From: Marivirga sericea
GTDB lineage: Bacteria; Bacteroidota; Bacteroidia; Cytophagales; Cyclobacteriaceae
Direction: 5' to 3'
Assembly (NCBI RefSeq): GCF_900177665.1
Contig: NZ_FXAW01000010.1
Coordinates: forward strand, 62,001-126,000
Length of the DNA: 64,000 bases
Shown here: positions 45,251 through 54,577 of the stretch, one piece after another
How the letters are laid out: each line of letters starts with the position of its first letter
Numbering within the stretch: the stretch's first letter is position 1
Notes under the pieces: model-generated
Database searches by the model: none
The model's input: the letters and a program-made list of their open reading frames with translations, nothing else
What the model was told of the DNA's origin: nothing
Program-made: the position numbers and the translations under genes

Positions 45251-45943
45251 CTATTTTATTTCTTCCATTCTAGTTCTATAAGTCTCTACAATAGATTTTA
45301 CTTTTTCAAGCTCCATGTATAGAGAGTCTATTGATACTTTTAGGCCTTGAAGGTTTTGTGAATATGCTGTTGAATCACTTCTCAATTCTCTTAGTTTTTC
45401 CTCATAAGAGCTAATTCTTTCATTTGTTTTCTCCAAATTATTCTGATTTTTGCGCTCATCTTTTTTCAGGCTTTCAAATTCCTTACTTAGGTAAGTAGCG
45501 GCTTGCTCTGATTCATCAATTTTCTTCTGAGCCAGATCCGTTCTCATTTTGATATTAAAATTATAGATGAATTCTTCTAGTGCTTTTTGCAATTCAGGAT
45601 ATACATCCTTCGGAATACCTTGAGGGTCAATTCCTGCCCAAATAGCACTTTGCTCTTTATTACCCTTTATCTGACTAAATATTAAAATCTGATCGGAATG
45701 AATATCCGTTCTGAAATTGGTTTGATAGGATTTATGAGATTGTGTTTCCTCACTTTTGCCAAAACTTTTAGCATAGCTCTTCCAACTTTCATCTGCTTTT
45801 TCTTTTGAAAAAGGCAAATCAATTTCATATCCTGCCACATCTACACCCAAAAGGTAATGTTTTGTGGCTATCGTTTGAAATTGAGCTAGCGACAAATTGA
45901 TATTAAAAATCAAAAAAGCGAATATTAAAATATATCGTAACAT
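45251..45943 (-). CDS. Exported coiled-coil protein of unknown function
   Basis: The 230-residue protein has a signal peptide (MLRYILIFAFLIFNINLSLA) and a mature part whose last 100 residues form a long coiled coil (about 125-228), with repeated charged heptads (KKIDESEQAATYLSKEFESL and KTNERISSYEEKLRELRS). The middle contains KSYAKSFGKSEETQSHKSYQ. No known family is visible. A periplasmic location is likely. Confidence 0.78.
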   Translation of the reverse strand: MLRYILIFAFLIFNINLSLAQFQTIATKHYLLGVDVAGYEIDLPFSKEKADESWKSYAKSFGKSEETQSHKSYQTNFRTDIHSDQILIFSQIKGNKEQSAIWAGIDPQGIPKDVYPELQKALEEFIYNFNIKMRTDLAQKKIDESEQAATYLSKEFESLKKDERKNQNNLEKTNERISSYEEKLRELRSDSTAYSQNLQGLKVSIDSLYMELEKVKSIVETYRTRMEEIK

Positions 45944-45972
45944 ATAGAGTCAGTTCTTTAAGTCTGCAAATG

Positions 45973-45980
45973 CAAATATA
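45973..45980 (-). promoter_or_regulatory. Candidate -7 box of the coiled-coil protein gene
   Basis: On the minus strand this reads TATATTTG, an exact TAnnTTTG match, about 30 bp before the start codon at 45943. No clear TTG element is seen at the expected distance. Confidence 0.4.
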
Positions 45981-46111
45981 AGTAATCTGGTGCTGTTAAT
46001 TAATTCACATAATACTTCAATCAATGAAATTACAAAAATCAAGCCCATTTTTTGGGCTTATTTAAAAAAGCCAACATATTTGACTCGCTTGAGTTAAAAC
46101 AGGTATAACAA

Positions 46112-47032
46112 ATGACTATGCAAAAAGTATTAATAACAGGTGGTTCGGGTTTGGTAGGAACAGAGCTCTCGGCTCTTTTAAAAGAAAAAGGATATGAAGT
46201 AGCACATCTAACAAGAAGTAAAAAAGACAACTATCCGTATCAACAATTTGAATGGGATATCAAAAAGCAAGAAATGGATGAGGGCGCCATTCGCTTTGCC
46301 GATGTTATTATTCACCTCGCAGGTGCAGGTGTTGCGGATAAAAAATGGACGGACGACAGAAAAAAATTAATATTGGAAAGCAGAACACATTCTGCTGCTC
46401 TTTTATTTAACACCATCAACAAAATGCCCAAAGAGGCACCTCATCACTTTATAAGTGCAAGTGCAATCGGCTATTATGGCATGGATACAGGAGATAAATT
46501 AGTCGATGAAATGTCTGACGCAGGAAATGATTTTTTAGCCGAAGCCACTAAGAAATGGGAAGCATCAGCCGACCAGCTTGAATCATTAAAAATCCCTACC
46601 GCCAAAATTAGAATTGGAATTGTTTTAACCGATAAAGGTGGCGCGCTTCCGCAACTAGCTCAACCCATTAAATTATTCGCAGGAGCACCGCTAGGCTCCG
46701 GAAAACAGTGGATGAGCTGGATTCACATAAATGATTTAACTCGCTTATTTTTGCATGTGTTAGAAAATAATTTGACTGGAGTTTACAATGGAGTAGGAAC
46801 TAATCCTGCAACGAATAAAGAAGTGACAAAAGCTGTGGCAAAAGCATTAAGTAAGCCCTTGATTTTGCCGAATGTGCCTGCTTTCGCCATGAAATTACTT
46901 TTGGGAGAAATGGCTCAAATGGTATTAGGCGGAAATAAAGTCAGCGCTAAAAAAACCTTAAATTCAGGATTTACATTTAAGTTTGAACAGTTAGATAATG
47001 CATTAGATGATATTTACAGCCAAAGACCTTAA
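46112..47032 (+). CDS. TIGR01777 family NAD-dependent epimerase/dehydratase-like protein (YfcH/SulA type)
   Basis: This 306-residue protein is an extended SDR with the motif ITGGSGLVGTELSALLKEKG, VIIHLAGAGVADKKWTDDRK, and the tyrosine of SAIGYYG in the position of the catalytic YxxxK. The C-terminal part (PAFAMKLLLGEMAQMVLGGN ... KVSAKKTLNSGFTF) is the DUF1731 tail of the family. The reaction is not established. Translation may start at the second ATG (46118). It is a single gene. Confidence 0.92.
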   Translation: MTMQKVLITGGSGLVGTELSALLKEKGYEVAHLTRSKKDNYPYQQFEWDIKKQEMDEGAIRFADVIIHLAGAGVADKKWTDDRKKLILESRTHSAALLFNTINKMPKEAPHHFISASAIGYYGMDTGDKLVDEMSDAGNDFLAEATKKWEASADQLESLKIPTAKIRIGIVLTDKGGALPQLAQPIKLFAGAPLGSGKQWMSWIHINDLTRLFLHVLENNLTGVYNGVGTNPATNKEVTKAVAKALSKPLILPNVPAFAMKLLLGEMAQMVLGGNKVSAKKTLNSGFTFKFEQLDNALDDIYSQRP

Positions 47033-47196
47033 CTTCTAAAGGGTGTACCAAGCACTAAAATGCCATGATTTTTTAATTTGATTCAAAAGCAGGTATTATT
47101 GCTTTTTGCCTTTGATCATTAATGGAAATAAAGGGCTTTACTTACTGCTGAATTAAGGCTTTAATAAAGTTTTCTCTTAAGGGGTCAGAGGAGTGT

Positions 47197-47814
47197 CTAC
47201 AGAAATACCCAAAAGCTAACTATCAAAACAGCCCACAAAATACCTAAAAAGTGCCACCCTTTAGTAATCAATTCATACTTCAAATGCCAAAATGGATTGG
47301 TTTCTGCAATCAAATATTTGACAGGGTCTTTAGATATATTTTGTGTTTGTAAGATTAAAAATCCTAAGTACGTATGTGCAGCCAGAAAGTGAAGAGCATG
47401 TAGCCCTGTCAATACATATAGAAACGAAGAGGAAACATCCGAAGAAAACAACACTTGTGAATCACTAAGGGCTTTCCAGCCTAAGATTTGACAAAGGGCA
47501 AATCCAAGACCCAAGAAAAAAGTAAATCGCAAAGCAGTCAGTAAGGATGGGATTTCTTCTGACTTAAATAGATTGTGAATGGGATGAATCATGAAACTAG
47601 AAGCACCTATAAGGATAGTACTTAAGACGAAAACAGCAGGCATTTCAATGTCTTTGTTGCCCTCATTTCCCAAACTCATAAAAAAGGAGAACAACAGAAA
47701 GAGAAAAATGAGGGTGCTTCCTAGTAAGCTTAAAATAAAAATCATTTTATACGGGTGCATTTTTTCCACCCTTTCAAAAAATGATAAATTCTCTTCTTTC
47801 GTTTTCTTATTCAT
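47197..47814 (-). CDS. Cytochrome c oxidase subunit III-like membrane protein
   Basis: The 205-residue protein has about five hydrophobic segments (around 24-46, 62-78, 92-112, 130-150 and 185-205). The segments FLYVLTGLHALHFLAAHTYL and KGWHFLGILWAVLIVSFWVF have the conserved HxLH and WHFxxxxWxxxF patterns of subunit III / NorE-like proteins of the heme-copper oxidase group. No subunits I or II are encoded nearby, so it may be a stand-alone NorE-like protein or part of a complex encoded elsewhere. It follows the csaA gene by 23 bp on the same strand. Confidence 0.78.
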   Translation of the reverse strand: MNKKTKEENLSFFERVEKMHPYKMIFILSLLGSTLIFLFLLFSFFMSLGNEGNKDIEMPAVFVLSTILIGASSFMIHPIHNLFKSEEIPSLLTALRFTFFLGLGFALCQILGWKALSDSQVLFSSDVSSSFLYVLTGLHALHFLAAHTYLGFLILQTQNISKDPVKYLIAETNPFWHLKYELITKGWHFLGILWAVLIVSFWVFL

Positions 47815-47837
47815 ATTCCAAAGCTCAAAAGCTCATT

Positions 47838-48182
47838 TTACGCTATTCTTAAACCATTTTTTACTGTTTCATCTACGCCAAGCAAACTAATTTGTGCTTC
47901 ATCTACTGCTCCTAAAACCAAACATTCACTCATGAAGTTCGCAATCTGCTTAGGTGGAAAATTTATAACCGCTACTATTTTTCTACCTACTAAATCCTCC
48001 AAATTATAAAGCTCTGTTATCTGAGCTGAGCTCTTTTTAATTCCAAATTCGCCAAAATCAATCTCTAATTTGTATGCTGGTCTCTTTGCCTCAGGAAAAT
48101 CTTTCGCCTTAACAATAGTGCCGACCCGCATTTCAATTTTGGAAAAATCCTCCAAACTAATTTGACTGCTTACTTTATTCAT
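47838..48182 (-). CDS. csaA: tRNA-binding domain protein CsaA
   Basis: The 114-residue protein is an OB-fold domain with the family motif FSKIEMRVGTIVKAKDFPEA, then GIKKSSAQITELYNLEDLVG and VINFPPKQIANFMSECLVLGA. It corresponds to CsaA, a secretion-associated chaperone-like protein that binds tRNA. Length is normal. It may form an operon with the COX3-like gene downstream, and it is divergent from mfd. Confidence 0.92.
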   Translation of the reverse strand: MNKVSSQISLEDFSKIEMRVGTIVKAKDFPEAKRPAYKLEIDFGEFGIKKSSAQITELYNLEDLVGRKIVAVINFPPKQIANFMSECLVLGAVDEAQISLLGVDETVKNGLRIA

Positions 48183-48358
48183 AACTGTTTATCATGCGTT
48201 TAGTTATAAGGATCTTTATTTTTGCTACAAGCTGTCACGTATCATGAAAATAAAGCTTGATGTAGTCGCTTTTTCATCATCCCTACAAAAGCCGATCTTG
48301 AAGGGTTTAACTTGACAAAGCATTCAAAATACTTAATTTTTTGACAGATTACTGAACC

Positions 48359-48391
48359 TTGCGCCATTCCCGCTAGTTTGTTTTACCTTTG
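48359..48391 (+). promoter_or_regulatory. Candidate mfd promoter
   Basis: TTG at 48359-48361 and TACCTTTG at 48384-48391, spaced by 22 bp, match the Bacteroidota primary-sigma promoter (TTG, 17-23 bp, TAnnTTTG). It lies about 60 bp before the TTG start of mfd. Confidence 0.6.
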
Positions 48392-48449
48392 CAGAGTGTT
48401 TACGGATCTAAACTGAAAAAGTAAGCACAAAATTTAAATAGCATTTACA

Positions 48450-51400
48450 TTGAAAATAAAAGACTTTCTAAAATTATATAAAGATGATGCCATCCTACAA
48501 ACGATGGTAGCTTCCCTCAAGCCCAATGAAGACCAGACAATTCATTTCAAAGGATTAGTCGGCAGTTTGGATGCTATAGTTGTTGCGATTACACATCTTT
48601 TAAATCACCAAAATCAGCTCATCATTTTGCATGATAAGGAGGAAGCCGCCTACTTCCAAAATGATCTGCAAAACCTTTTAGATTTTAAGGAGCCTTTGCT
48701 CTTCCCAACTTCGTACAAAAGGCCTTATCAATTTGATGATATTGAGAACGCCAATGTATTGATGAGAGCGGAAATCCTCAACCGAATCAATAATAAAACC
48801 TCCGCAGGGGAAATTATTATAACATATCCTGAAGCGCTTTCTGAAAAGGTAATCAATAAAAAGTCTTTAAAATCTAACACATTTACCGCTAAAGTGGGTG
48901 AAAGTCTGGATGTGGAATTCATAGCTGAATTACTGCAAACTTATGATTTTGAGCCTACTGATTTTGTTTATGAGCCAGGGCAGTACGCCATCCGTGGTGG
49001 AATAATCGATATTTTCTCTTACGCCAGCGACCAACCTTATAGAATAGAATTATTCGGTAATGAAATAGACAGCATCAGAACTTTTGATGTGGCATCCCAG
49101 CTGTCCATTGATACGGTTAAGCAAATCAACATCATTCCGAATGTGCAAACCAAATTGCTGGAGGAAAGCAGAGAGTCTCTACTGGATTATATCCCCAACA
49201 ACACCAAAATCTGGTTTAAAGATTACAAACAAACCTTGGATGTGCTTCAGCAGTATTTTGATAAGGCTTCGCATTCATTTCAAGAAATTTTAGAAAGTAC
49301 TCAGCAAACAAAAGTGGTTTTAGAGCCTGAAATGCTGTTCGAAACACCAGAAAGTTTTGAAAAAAGGTTAGAGAAATATTTGAAAATAGAATTTGGCAAT
49401 CGCTTCTACCTCAAAGCCCATCAAGAATTCGAATATCAAGCAAAGCCACAACCTTCCTTCAATAAGAATTTTGATTTAATAGCTGAAAATCTATCCAGCA
49501 ATCAGGAAGCAGGCCTGGTCAATATCATTTCTTCAGAATCCCTGACGCAAACTGAACGATTGAAAAACATATTTGAGGAGATAGACCCTTTCATCAAATT
49601 TCAGTCGCTGCCTCATACTCTAAGGGCAGGCTTTATGGATGAGCAATTAAAATTAGCCTGCTATACCGATCATCAGATTTTCGAGCGTTTCCACCGCTAC
49701 AAAACCAAAGACAAACAAAGCAAATCAAAAGCCATTACGATCCGGGAGCTAAAAAACCTTCAGCCCGGAGATTTTGTCACTCATATTGATTATGGAGTGG
49801 GTCGTTTTGCGGGTATGGATAAGGTAGATAATAACGGTAAAAAACAAGAGGTAATCCGCTTGATCTATCGGGATAATGATTTGCTTTATGTCAGCATTCA
49901 TGCCCTCCATAAAATTTCCAAATATAGCGGAAAGGAAGGGAGCACCCCTAACATCAGTAAATTAGGTTCTCCTGAATGGGAAAATAAAAAGAAGAAAGCC
50001 AAAAAGCAGGTAAAAGATATAGCTAAGGATTTAATTGAGCTTTACGCCAAAAGAAAATCAGCTCCTGGTTTCGCCTGTGATAGGGATAGCTTCCTACAAG
50101 CAGAATTAGAATCCTCTTTTATATATGAAGATACACCCGATCAAGCCAAATCCACAGCGGACGTAAAAGCAGATATGGAATTAGCACATCCTATGGATCG
50201 ATTGGTTTGTGGTGATGTAGGATTCGGGAAAACAGAAGTTGCAATAAGAGCGGCCTTCAAAGCTGTGGATAATAATAAACAAGTAGCTATTTTGGTACCC
50301 ACCACTATTTTAGCCATGCAACATTTCAGGACTTTTTCTGAGAGATTGGATAAAATGCCGGTTACAGTGGAATACATTAATCGATTCAAATCCACGAAAC
50401 AGATTAAGGAAATCCTAAAGCGCACCGAAGAAGGAAAGGTGGACATTCTTATCGGAACGCACCGAATTGTAAACAAAGATGTCAAATTTAAGGATTTGGG
50501 CTTATTGGTGATTGATGAAGAGCAAAAATTCGGAGTATCCGTCAAGGACAAATTGAAGCAATTCCGGGTGAATGTAGATGTTTTGACCCTCACCGCCACA
50601 CCAATCCCAAGAACGTTGCATTTTAGTTTGATGGGCGCAAGGGATTTAAGCGTGATTCAGACTCCTCCACCCAATAGACAGCCTGTAACCACTCAACTGC
50701 ATACATTCGATGAGGAAGTTTTGCGTGATGCAATTGCATTTGAATTACAAAGAGGCGGTCAAGTGTTTTTTGTACATAACCGAATTGGAGATATTGAGCA
50801 AGTGGGCAATATCATTCTCAAATTAGTTCCTGATGCCAGAATTGGCGTTGCTCACGGACAAATGGATGGAGCCAAATTGGAGAAAGTGATGATGCGATTT
50901 ATTGAGGGCGAGTTTGATGTGTTGGTTTCGACCAATATCATCGAATCCGGTTTGGATATTCCGAATGCGAATACCATCATCATCAATCATGCGCATATGT
51001 TTGGCATGTCAGATTTGCACCAAATGCGCGGTCGGGTTGGTCGTTCTAATAAAAAAGCTTTTTGTTATTTATTAACTCCACCTACCATCGGCTTAAGTTC
51101 CGACTCCCGTAAAAGGCTGACCACCTTGGAAGAATTTTCCGATTTGGGAGATGGCTTTAAAGTAGCTATGCGAGATTTGGATATTCGTGGAGCTGGTAAT
51201 ATGCTGGGTGCAGAGCAAAGTGGTTTTATCACTGATTTGGGTTTCGATATGTATCACAAAATTTTGGATGATGCAGTGGCAGAATTGAAAGAAAGCCATT
51301 TTGCCGATTTATTTAAAGATGAATTAGCCAAGAAAGCCAAAATCATTGCACAGGATTGCACTATCGAAACTGACTTGGAAATCCTGATTCCAGAGGATTA

Positions 51401-51818
51401 TGTAGGTAATATCACAGAAAGATTAAGCCTGTATTCTCAATTGGATAACATCAAAAATGAAGAAGAATTAGGCATTTTTGAAAAATCCTTGCAAGACCGT
51501 TTTGGACCAGTTCCTGAGCCTGTTTACGATTTAATAGAAACTGTGAGGATACGCTGGAAAGCTGAAAGCCTTGGATTTGAGAAATTGTTGATTAAAAATG
51601 GTAACCTGAAAGCCTATTTTGTCTCCGCAGATAATGAAAAATACTTTAAATCGGACATTTTTGGCAGGATTTTAACTTTCGTACAAATGCATTCTAAAAA
51701 ATGTAAGATGAAAGACTATAAAGGCAGACCAATACTTAAGATTGAAAATATAGAAAATATAGAACAAGCAAAAGCTATCATATTTGATATGGCTGGGCAA
51801 GAAGTGGAAACGGCTTAG
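48450..51818 (+). CDS. mfd: Transcription-repair coupling factor Mfd
   Basis: This 1122-residue helicase removes RNA polymerase stalled at DNA damage and recruits nucleotide-excision repair. It has the UvrB-like N-terminal region, the CarD-like RNA-polymerase-interacting domain (from about 437, LQPGDFVTHIDYGVGRFAGM), the RecG-like motor with Walker A GDVGFGKTE (about 588-596), the Walker B box IDEEQ (about 688) and the TLTATPIPRTL motif, and the C-terminal TRCF domain (about 960-1080). It starts with TTG at 48450; no closer ATG gives the full N-terminus. A promoter lies upstream. Confidence 0.97.
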   Translation: MKIKDFLKLYKDDAILQTMVASLKPNEDQTIHFKGLVGSLDAIVVAITHLLNHQNQLIILHDKEEAAYFQNDLQNLLDFKEPLLFPTSYKRPYQFDDIENANVLMRAEILNRINNKTSAGEIIITYPEALSEKVINKKSLKSNTFTAKVGESLDVEFIAELLQTYDFEPTDFVYEPGQYAIRGGIIDIFSYASDQPYRIELFGNEIDSIRTFDVASQLSIDTVKQINIIPNVQTKLLEESRESLLDYIPNNTKIWFKDYKQTLDVLQQYFDKASHSFQEILESTQQTKVVLEPEMLFETPESFEKRLEKYLKIEFGNRFYLKAHQEFEYQAKPQPSFNKNFDLIAENLSSNQEAGLVNIISSESLTQTERLKNIFEEIDPFIKFQSLPHTLRAGFMDEQLKLACYTDHQIFERFHRYKTKDKQSKSKAITIRELKNLQPGDFVTHIDYGVGRFAGMDKVDNNGKKQEVIRLIYRDNDLLYVSIHALHKISKYSGKEGSTPNISKLGSPEWENKKKKAKKQVKDIAKDLIELYAKRKSAPGFACDRDSFLQAELESSFIYEDTPDQAKSTADVKADMELAHPMDRLVCGDVGFGKTEVAIRAAFKAVDNNKQVAILVPTTILAMQHFRTFSERLDKMPVTVEYINRFKSTKQIKEILKRTEEGKVDILIGTHRIVNKDVKFKDLGLLVIDEEQKFGVSVKDKLKQFRVNVDVLTLTATPIPRTLHFSLMGARDLSVIQTPPPNRQPVTTQLHTFDEEVLRDAIAFELQRGGQVFFVHNRIGDIEQVGNIILKLVPDARIGVAHGQMDGAKLEKVMMRFIEGEFDVLVSTNIIESGLDIPNANTIIINHAHMFGMSDLHQMRGRVGRSNKKAFCYLLTPPTIGLSSDSRKRLTTLEEFSDLGDGFKVAMRDLDIRGAGNMLGAEQSGFITDLGFDMYHKILDDAVAELKESHFADLFKDELAKKAKIIAQDCTIETDLEILIPEDYVGNITERLSLYSQLDNIKNEEELGIFEKSLQDRFGPVPEPVYDLIETVRIRWKAESLGFEKLLIKNGNLKAYFVSADNEKYFKSDIFGRILTFVQMHSKKCKMKDYKGRPILKIENIENIEQAKAIIFDMAGQEVETA

Positions 51819-51894
51819 TGAGTTTTTCAACAATTGCTATCTTTACATCGTAATTAAAGAGCAAAGACATTTTTCTTAAGAAAAAACCTACATC

Positions 51895-53415
51895 ATGAAC
51901 AAAAAAGTAATTTTAATGATATTGGACGGCTGGGGTTTAGCCACCAACAAAGACGTTTCAGCAATTGACAAAGCCAGCACCCCTTTTGTGGATAGCTTAT
52001 ATAGAGATTTCAAACATAGCAAACTGGATGCTTCCGGTTTGGCAGTGGGTCTGCCCGAAGGTCAAATGGGAAATTCTGAAGTAGGTCACATGAACATCGG
52101 TGCTGGCAGAATTGTCTATCAGGATTTAGTGAAAATCAATAAGGCCATTGAAGAAAAATCCATCAAAGAAAATCAGGTTTGGGCAGATGCTATGGCTTAT
52201 GCCAAAAAGAATAATAAGAAAGTCCATTTCATTGGTTTAGTTTCTGATGGTGGGGTTCATTCTCACATAGGTCACTTGAAAGGCTTAATGACTTTAGCTC
52301 ATGAAGAAGGCGTGAAAGATTTATTTGTACATGCTTTTTCTGATGGGCGAGATACTGACCCAAATGGTGGTAAAGCCTATCTGGAAGATGTAGAGAAGCA
52401 TGCAAAAGAAACTGGGGCTAAAATAGCTTCTGTTACAGGTCGTTATTACGCAATGGATCGTGATAATAGATGGGAAAGAGTAAAATTAGCTTATGATGCG
52501 ATGGTTCATGGCGAAGGAAAGCAAACAGAGTCCATTTCAGATGCTATTCAAGCTTCCTATGATGAAGACGTAACTGATGAATTCATCAAACCTATTATCC
52601 ATACTGAAAACGGAAAGCCAATTGCAAAAATTGAAGAGGGTGATGTAGTCATCTCTTTTAATTTCAGAACTGATAGAGGTAGAGAGATAACCCAAGCTTT
52701 AACTCAAAAAGCATTCCATGAGCAAAACATGCATCCTTTAGATCTGCACTATATTACCATGACCAAATATGATGATACATTTAAAGGGGTGAAAGTGCTT
52801 TTTGAAAAAGATAATTTGACCAACACTTTAGGTGAGGTGCTGGAAAAAAATGGTAAAAAGCAGATTAGAATTGCCGAAACGGAAAAGTATCCTCACGTAA
52901 CATTTTTCTTTTCGGGTGGTCGAGAAACTGAATTTGATGGTGAAAAACGCCTAATGTGCCCATCTCCTAAAGTTGCTACTTATGATCTACAACCAGAAAT
53001 GAGTGCTGGAGATATTCGAGATAAAATCATTCCTGAATTGAAAAAAGGAGAAACGGATTTTGTCTGTTTAAATTTTGCCAACCCTGATATGGTTGGGCAT
53101 ACAGGCGTATTCGAAGCGGCCGTAAAAGCCTGCGAAACTGTGGACAGTTGTGCCAAATCAGTTATTGATGTAGCCCAAAAGAACGGCTATGCCACTATCG
53201 TTATTGCCGACCATGGAAACTCTGACTTCATGATCAATGAGGACGGAACTCCTAACACTGCGCATACTACTAATTTAGTGCCTTGTATTTTAGTAGATGC
53301 AGGATTTAATGGCGCTATTAAAGATGGTAAATTAGGTGACTTGGCTCCTACTATTTTGAAAATTATGGGTGTTAAGATTCCAGAAGAAATGACGGGTAAT
53401 ATCCTTATAAGTTAA
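51895..53415 (+). CDS. gpmI: 2,3-bisphosphoglycerate-independent phosphoglycerate mutase
   Basis: The 506-residue enzyme interconverts 3- and 2-phosphoglycerate in glycolysis. It contains the first metal site D11 in ILDGWG, the phospho-acceptor S61 in QMGNSEVGHMNIGAG, the SDGGVHSHIGH segment, and C-terminal metal sites in VIADHGNSDFM and AHTTN. Length and all motifs agree with the family. It starts 76 bp after mfd and precedes a lipoprotein gene by 56 bp. Confidence 0.97.
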   Translation: MNKKVILMILDGWGLATNKDVSAIDKASTPFVDSLYRDFKHSKLDASGLAVGLPEGQMGNSEVGHMNIGAGRIVYQDLVKINKAIEEKSIKENQVWADAMAYAKKNNKKVHFIGLVSDGGVHSHIGHLKGLMTLAHEEGVKDLFVHAFSDGRDTDPNGGKAYLEDVEKHAKETGAKIASVTGRYYAMDRDNRWERVKLAYDAMVHGEGKQTESISDAIQASYDEDVTDEFIKPIIHTENGKPIAKIEEGDVVISFNFRTDRGREITQALTQKAFHEQNMHPLDLHYITMTKYDDTFKGVKVLFEKDNLTNTLGEVLEKNGKKQIRIAETEKYPHVTFFFSGGRETEFDGEKRLMCPSPKVATYDLQPEMSAGDIRDKIIPELKKGETDFVCLNFANPDMVGHTGVFEAAVKACETVDSCAKSVIDVAQKNGYATIVIADHGNSDFMINEDGTPNTAHTTNLVPCILVDAGFNGAIKDGKLGDLAPTILKIMGVKIPEEMTGNILIS

Positions 53416-53471
53416 TAAGTTTAAAAAGGATTTGCTACAAACAAATTCCTTTCAATTGTCTTTTATAAAAT

Positions 53472-54050
53472 ATGAGAAAGCTCAACAGTATTCTTTTTGC
53501 AACTATAGTAATTTCTTTTTTGGCTTGCGAAACAGCCGTACGTGAAAAACCCATCAATGAGTATTATGATGTGGAAACTTTAATTGACAGACAATCCAAA
53601 TTATTGACAGAGCTTCAGCCAAAAGTTGAGAAATCCATAGAAGTAGATGGTAAAAAGGAAAAGGACACCTTAGAATTTGATTCTCTAGGCTGGAAAAATG
53701 AATTGGAAGTTTTCAAACTGGCCGATATCAATAAGCCGACTTTATTTGATGCGTATAAGGCAACAGAAGAAAAAACCAGCAATGGAAAAATCTGGAGGTA
53801 TACAACCGAAAAGCCATCACTGGGGGTTGAATTTTTGTATGTTTATTTTGATAATGACAGTACGGTAACCAAGCTAGAAGCTCGCTATCATGAAAACAAT
53901 GCACTTTATGTTTCCGAAAGAAATTTCGAAATCAACTTCAAAAAATCGCAGGACTATAGTGTTTTAGACTCTTACAAAATTTATGGCCGCCAAAAAATGG
54001 CGATGAAAGATGAGGTCACTTTTTCTATTGAGAGTGAGGTGGTGGATTGA
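53472..54050 (+). CDS. Lipoprotein of unknown function
   Basis: The 192-residue protein has a lipoprotein signal (MRKLNSILFATIVISFLAC, Cys19) and a mature region that alternates helix and strand (DVETLIDRQSKLLTEL, then a run of strands near LEARYHENNALYVSERNFEI). It looks like a conserved Bacteroidota lipoprotein found near gpmI, but the family is not recognised. It may be cotranscribed with gpmI. Confidence 0.75.
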   Translation: MRKLNSILFATIVISFLACETAVREKPINEYYDVETLIDRQSKLLTELQPKVEKSIEVDGKKEKDTLEFDSLGWKNELEVFKLADINKPTLFDAYKATEEKTSNGKIWRYTTEKPSLGVEFLYVYFDNDSTVTKLEARYHENNALYVSERNFEINFKKSQDYSVLDSYKIYGRQKMAMKDEVTFSIESEVVD

Positions 54051-54126
54051 AAGACATCTGTGAAATGGCTTAATTGCGCTAGTAATAACTCTCATTATGA
54101 GAAGCAGTTAGCTTCTTTCCATCATA

Positions 54127-54532
54127 AGATTGCTTCCTTGCACTCGCAATGACGGTAATTACTAACATAACCAGCTAACAACCTACATACTATCGGGACA
54201 CACCTTTATTGTTAGTTATCATGCTACCCTTTCAGCTCGTAGCGTCATTGCGAGGGAGGCACGACTGAAGCAATCTACTGTTAGCTAGCAAGAATGACAG
54301 ACTGCAACGTTGCACCTGCATAGCCGGCTAATAATATCCATACTAATTAGCCTCATTGTCCACATTTTTGTCGATAAGCAGTACAGATATTAAACAACGT
54401 TCTGTTGCCTTCTTGCCATCATAAGATTGCTTCACTGCGCTCGTAATGACTGTAATTACCAAATGTACCACTTAACAAGCAAACCAACCGGCTCAATGCG
54501 TCATTGTGAGGAAGGTGGAACCGAAGCAATCT
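54127..54532. repeat. Array of four dispersed-repeat copies in two divergent pairs
   Basis: Between the lipoprotein gene and the convergent LTD gene lie four copies of one element. Minus-oriented copies AGATTGCTTC...AATGAC stand at 54127-54154 and 54424-54450; plus-oriented copies CGTCATTG...GAAGCAATCT stand at 54243-54276 and 54499-54532. The minus copies share their flanks (ATCATA before, GTAATTAC after), so the array is two similar units of about 270-300 bp, each with one minus and one plus arm. The GTCATTGCGAGG/GAAGCAATCT sequence resembles dispersed elements seen in many Bacteroidota genomes (from memory, not checked). The 54051-54577 interval holds no gene. Confidence 0.75.
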
Positions 54533-54577
54533 TCATCGCCTAAAGACCTGTGCTTCCAATGACGCTAACTGTGATGA

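Noticed and set aside
47033-47196. Possible terminator or RNA structure after the epimerase gene
   Set aside because: Only weak, imperfect pairing was found, with no U-tract.
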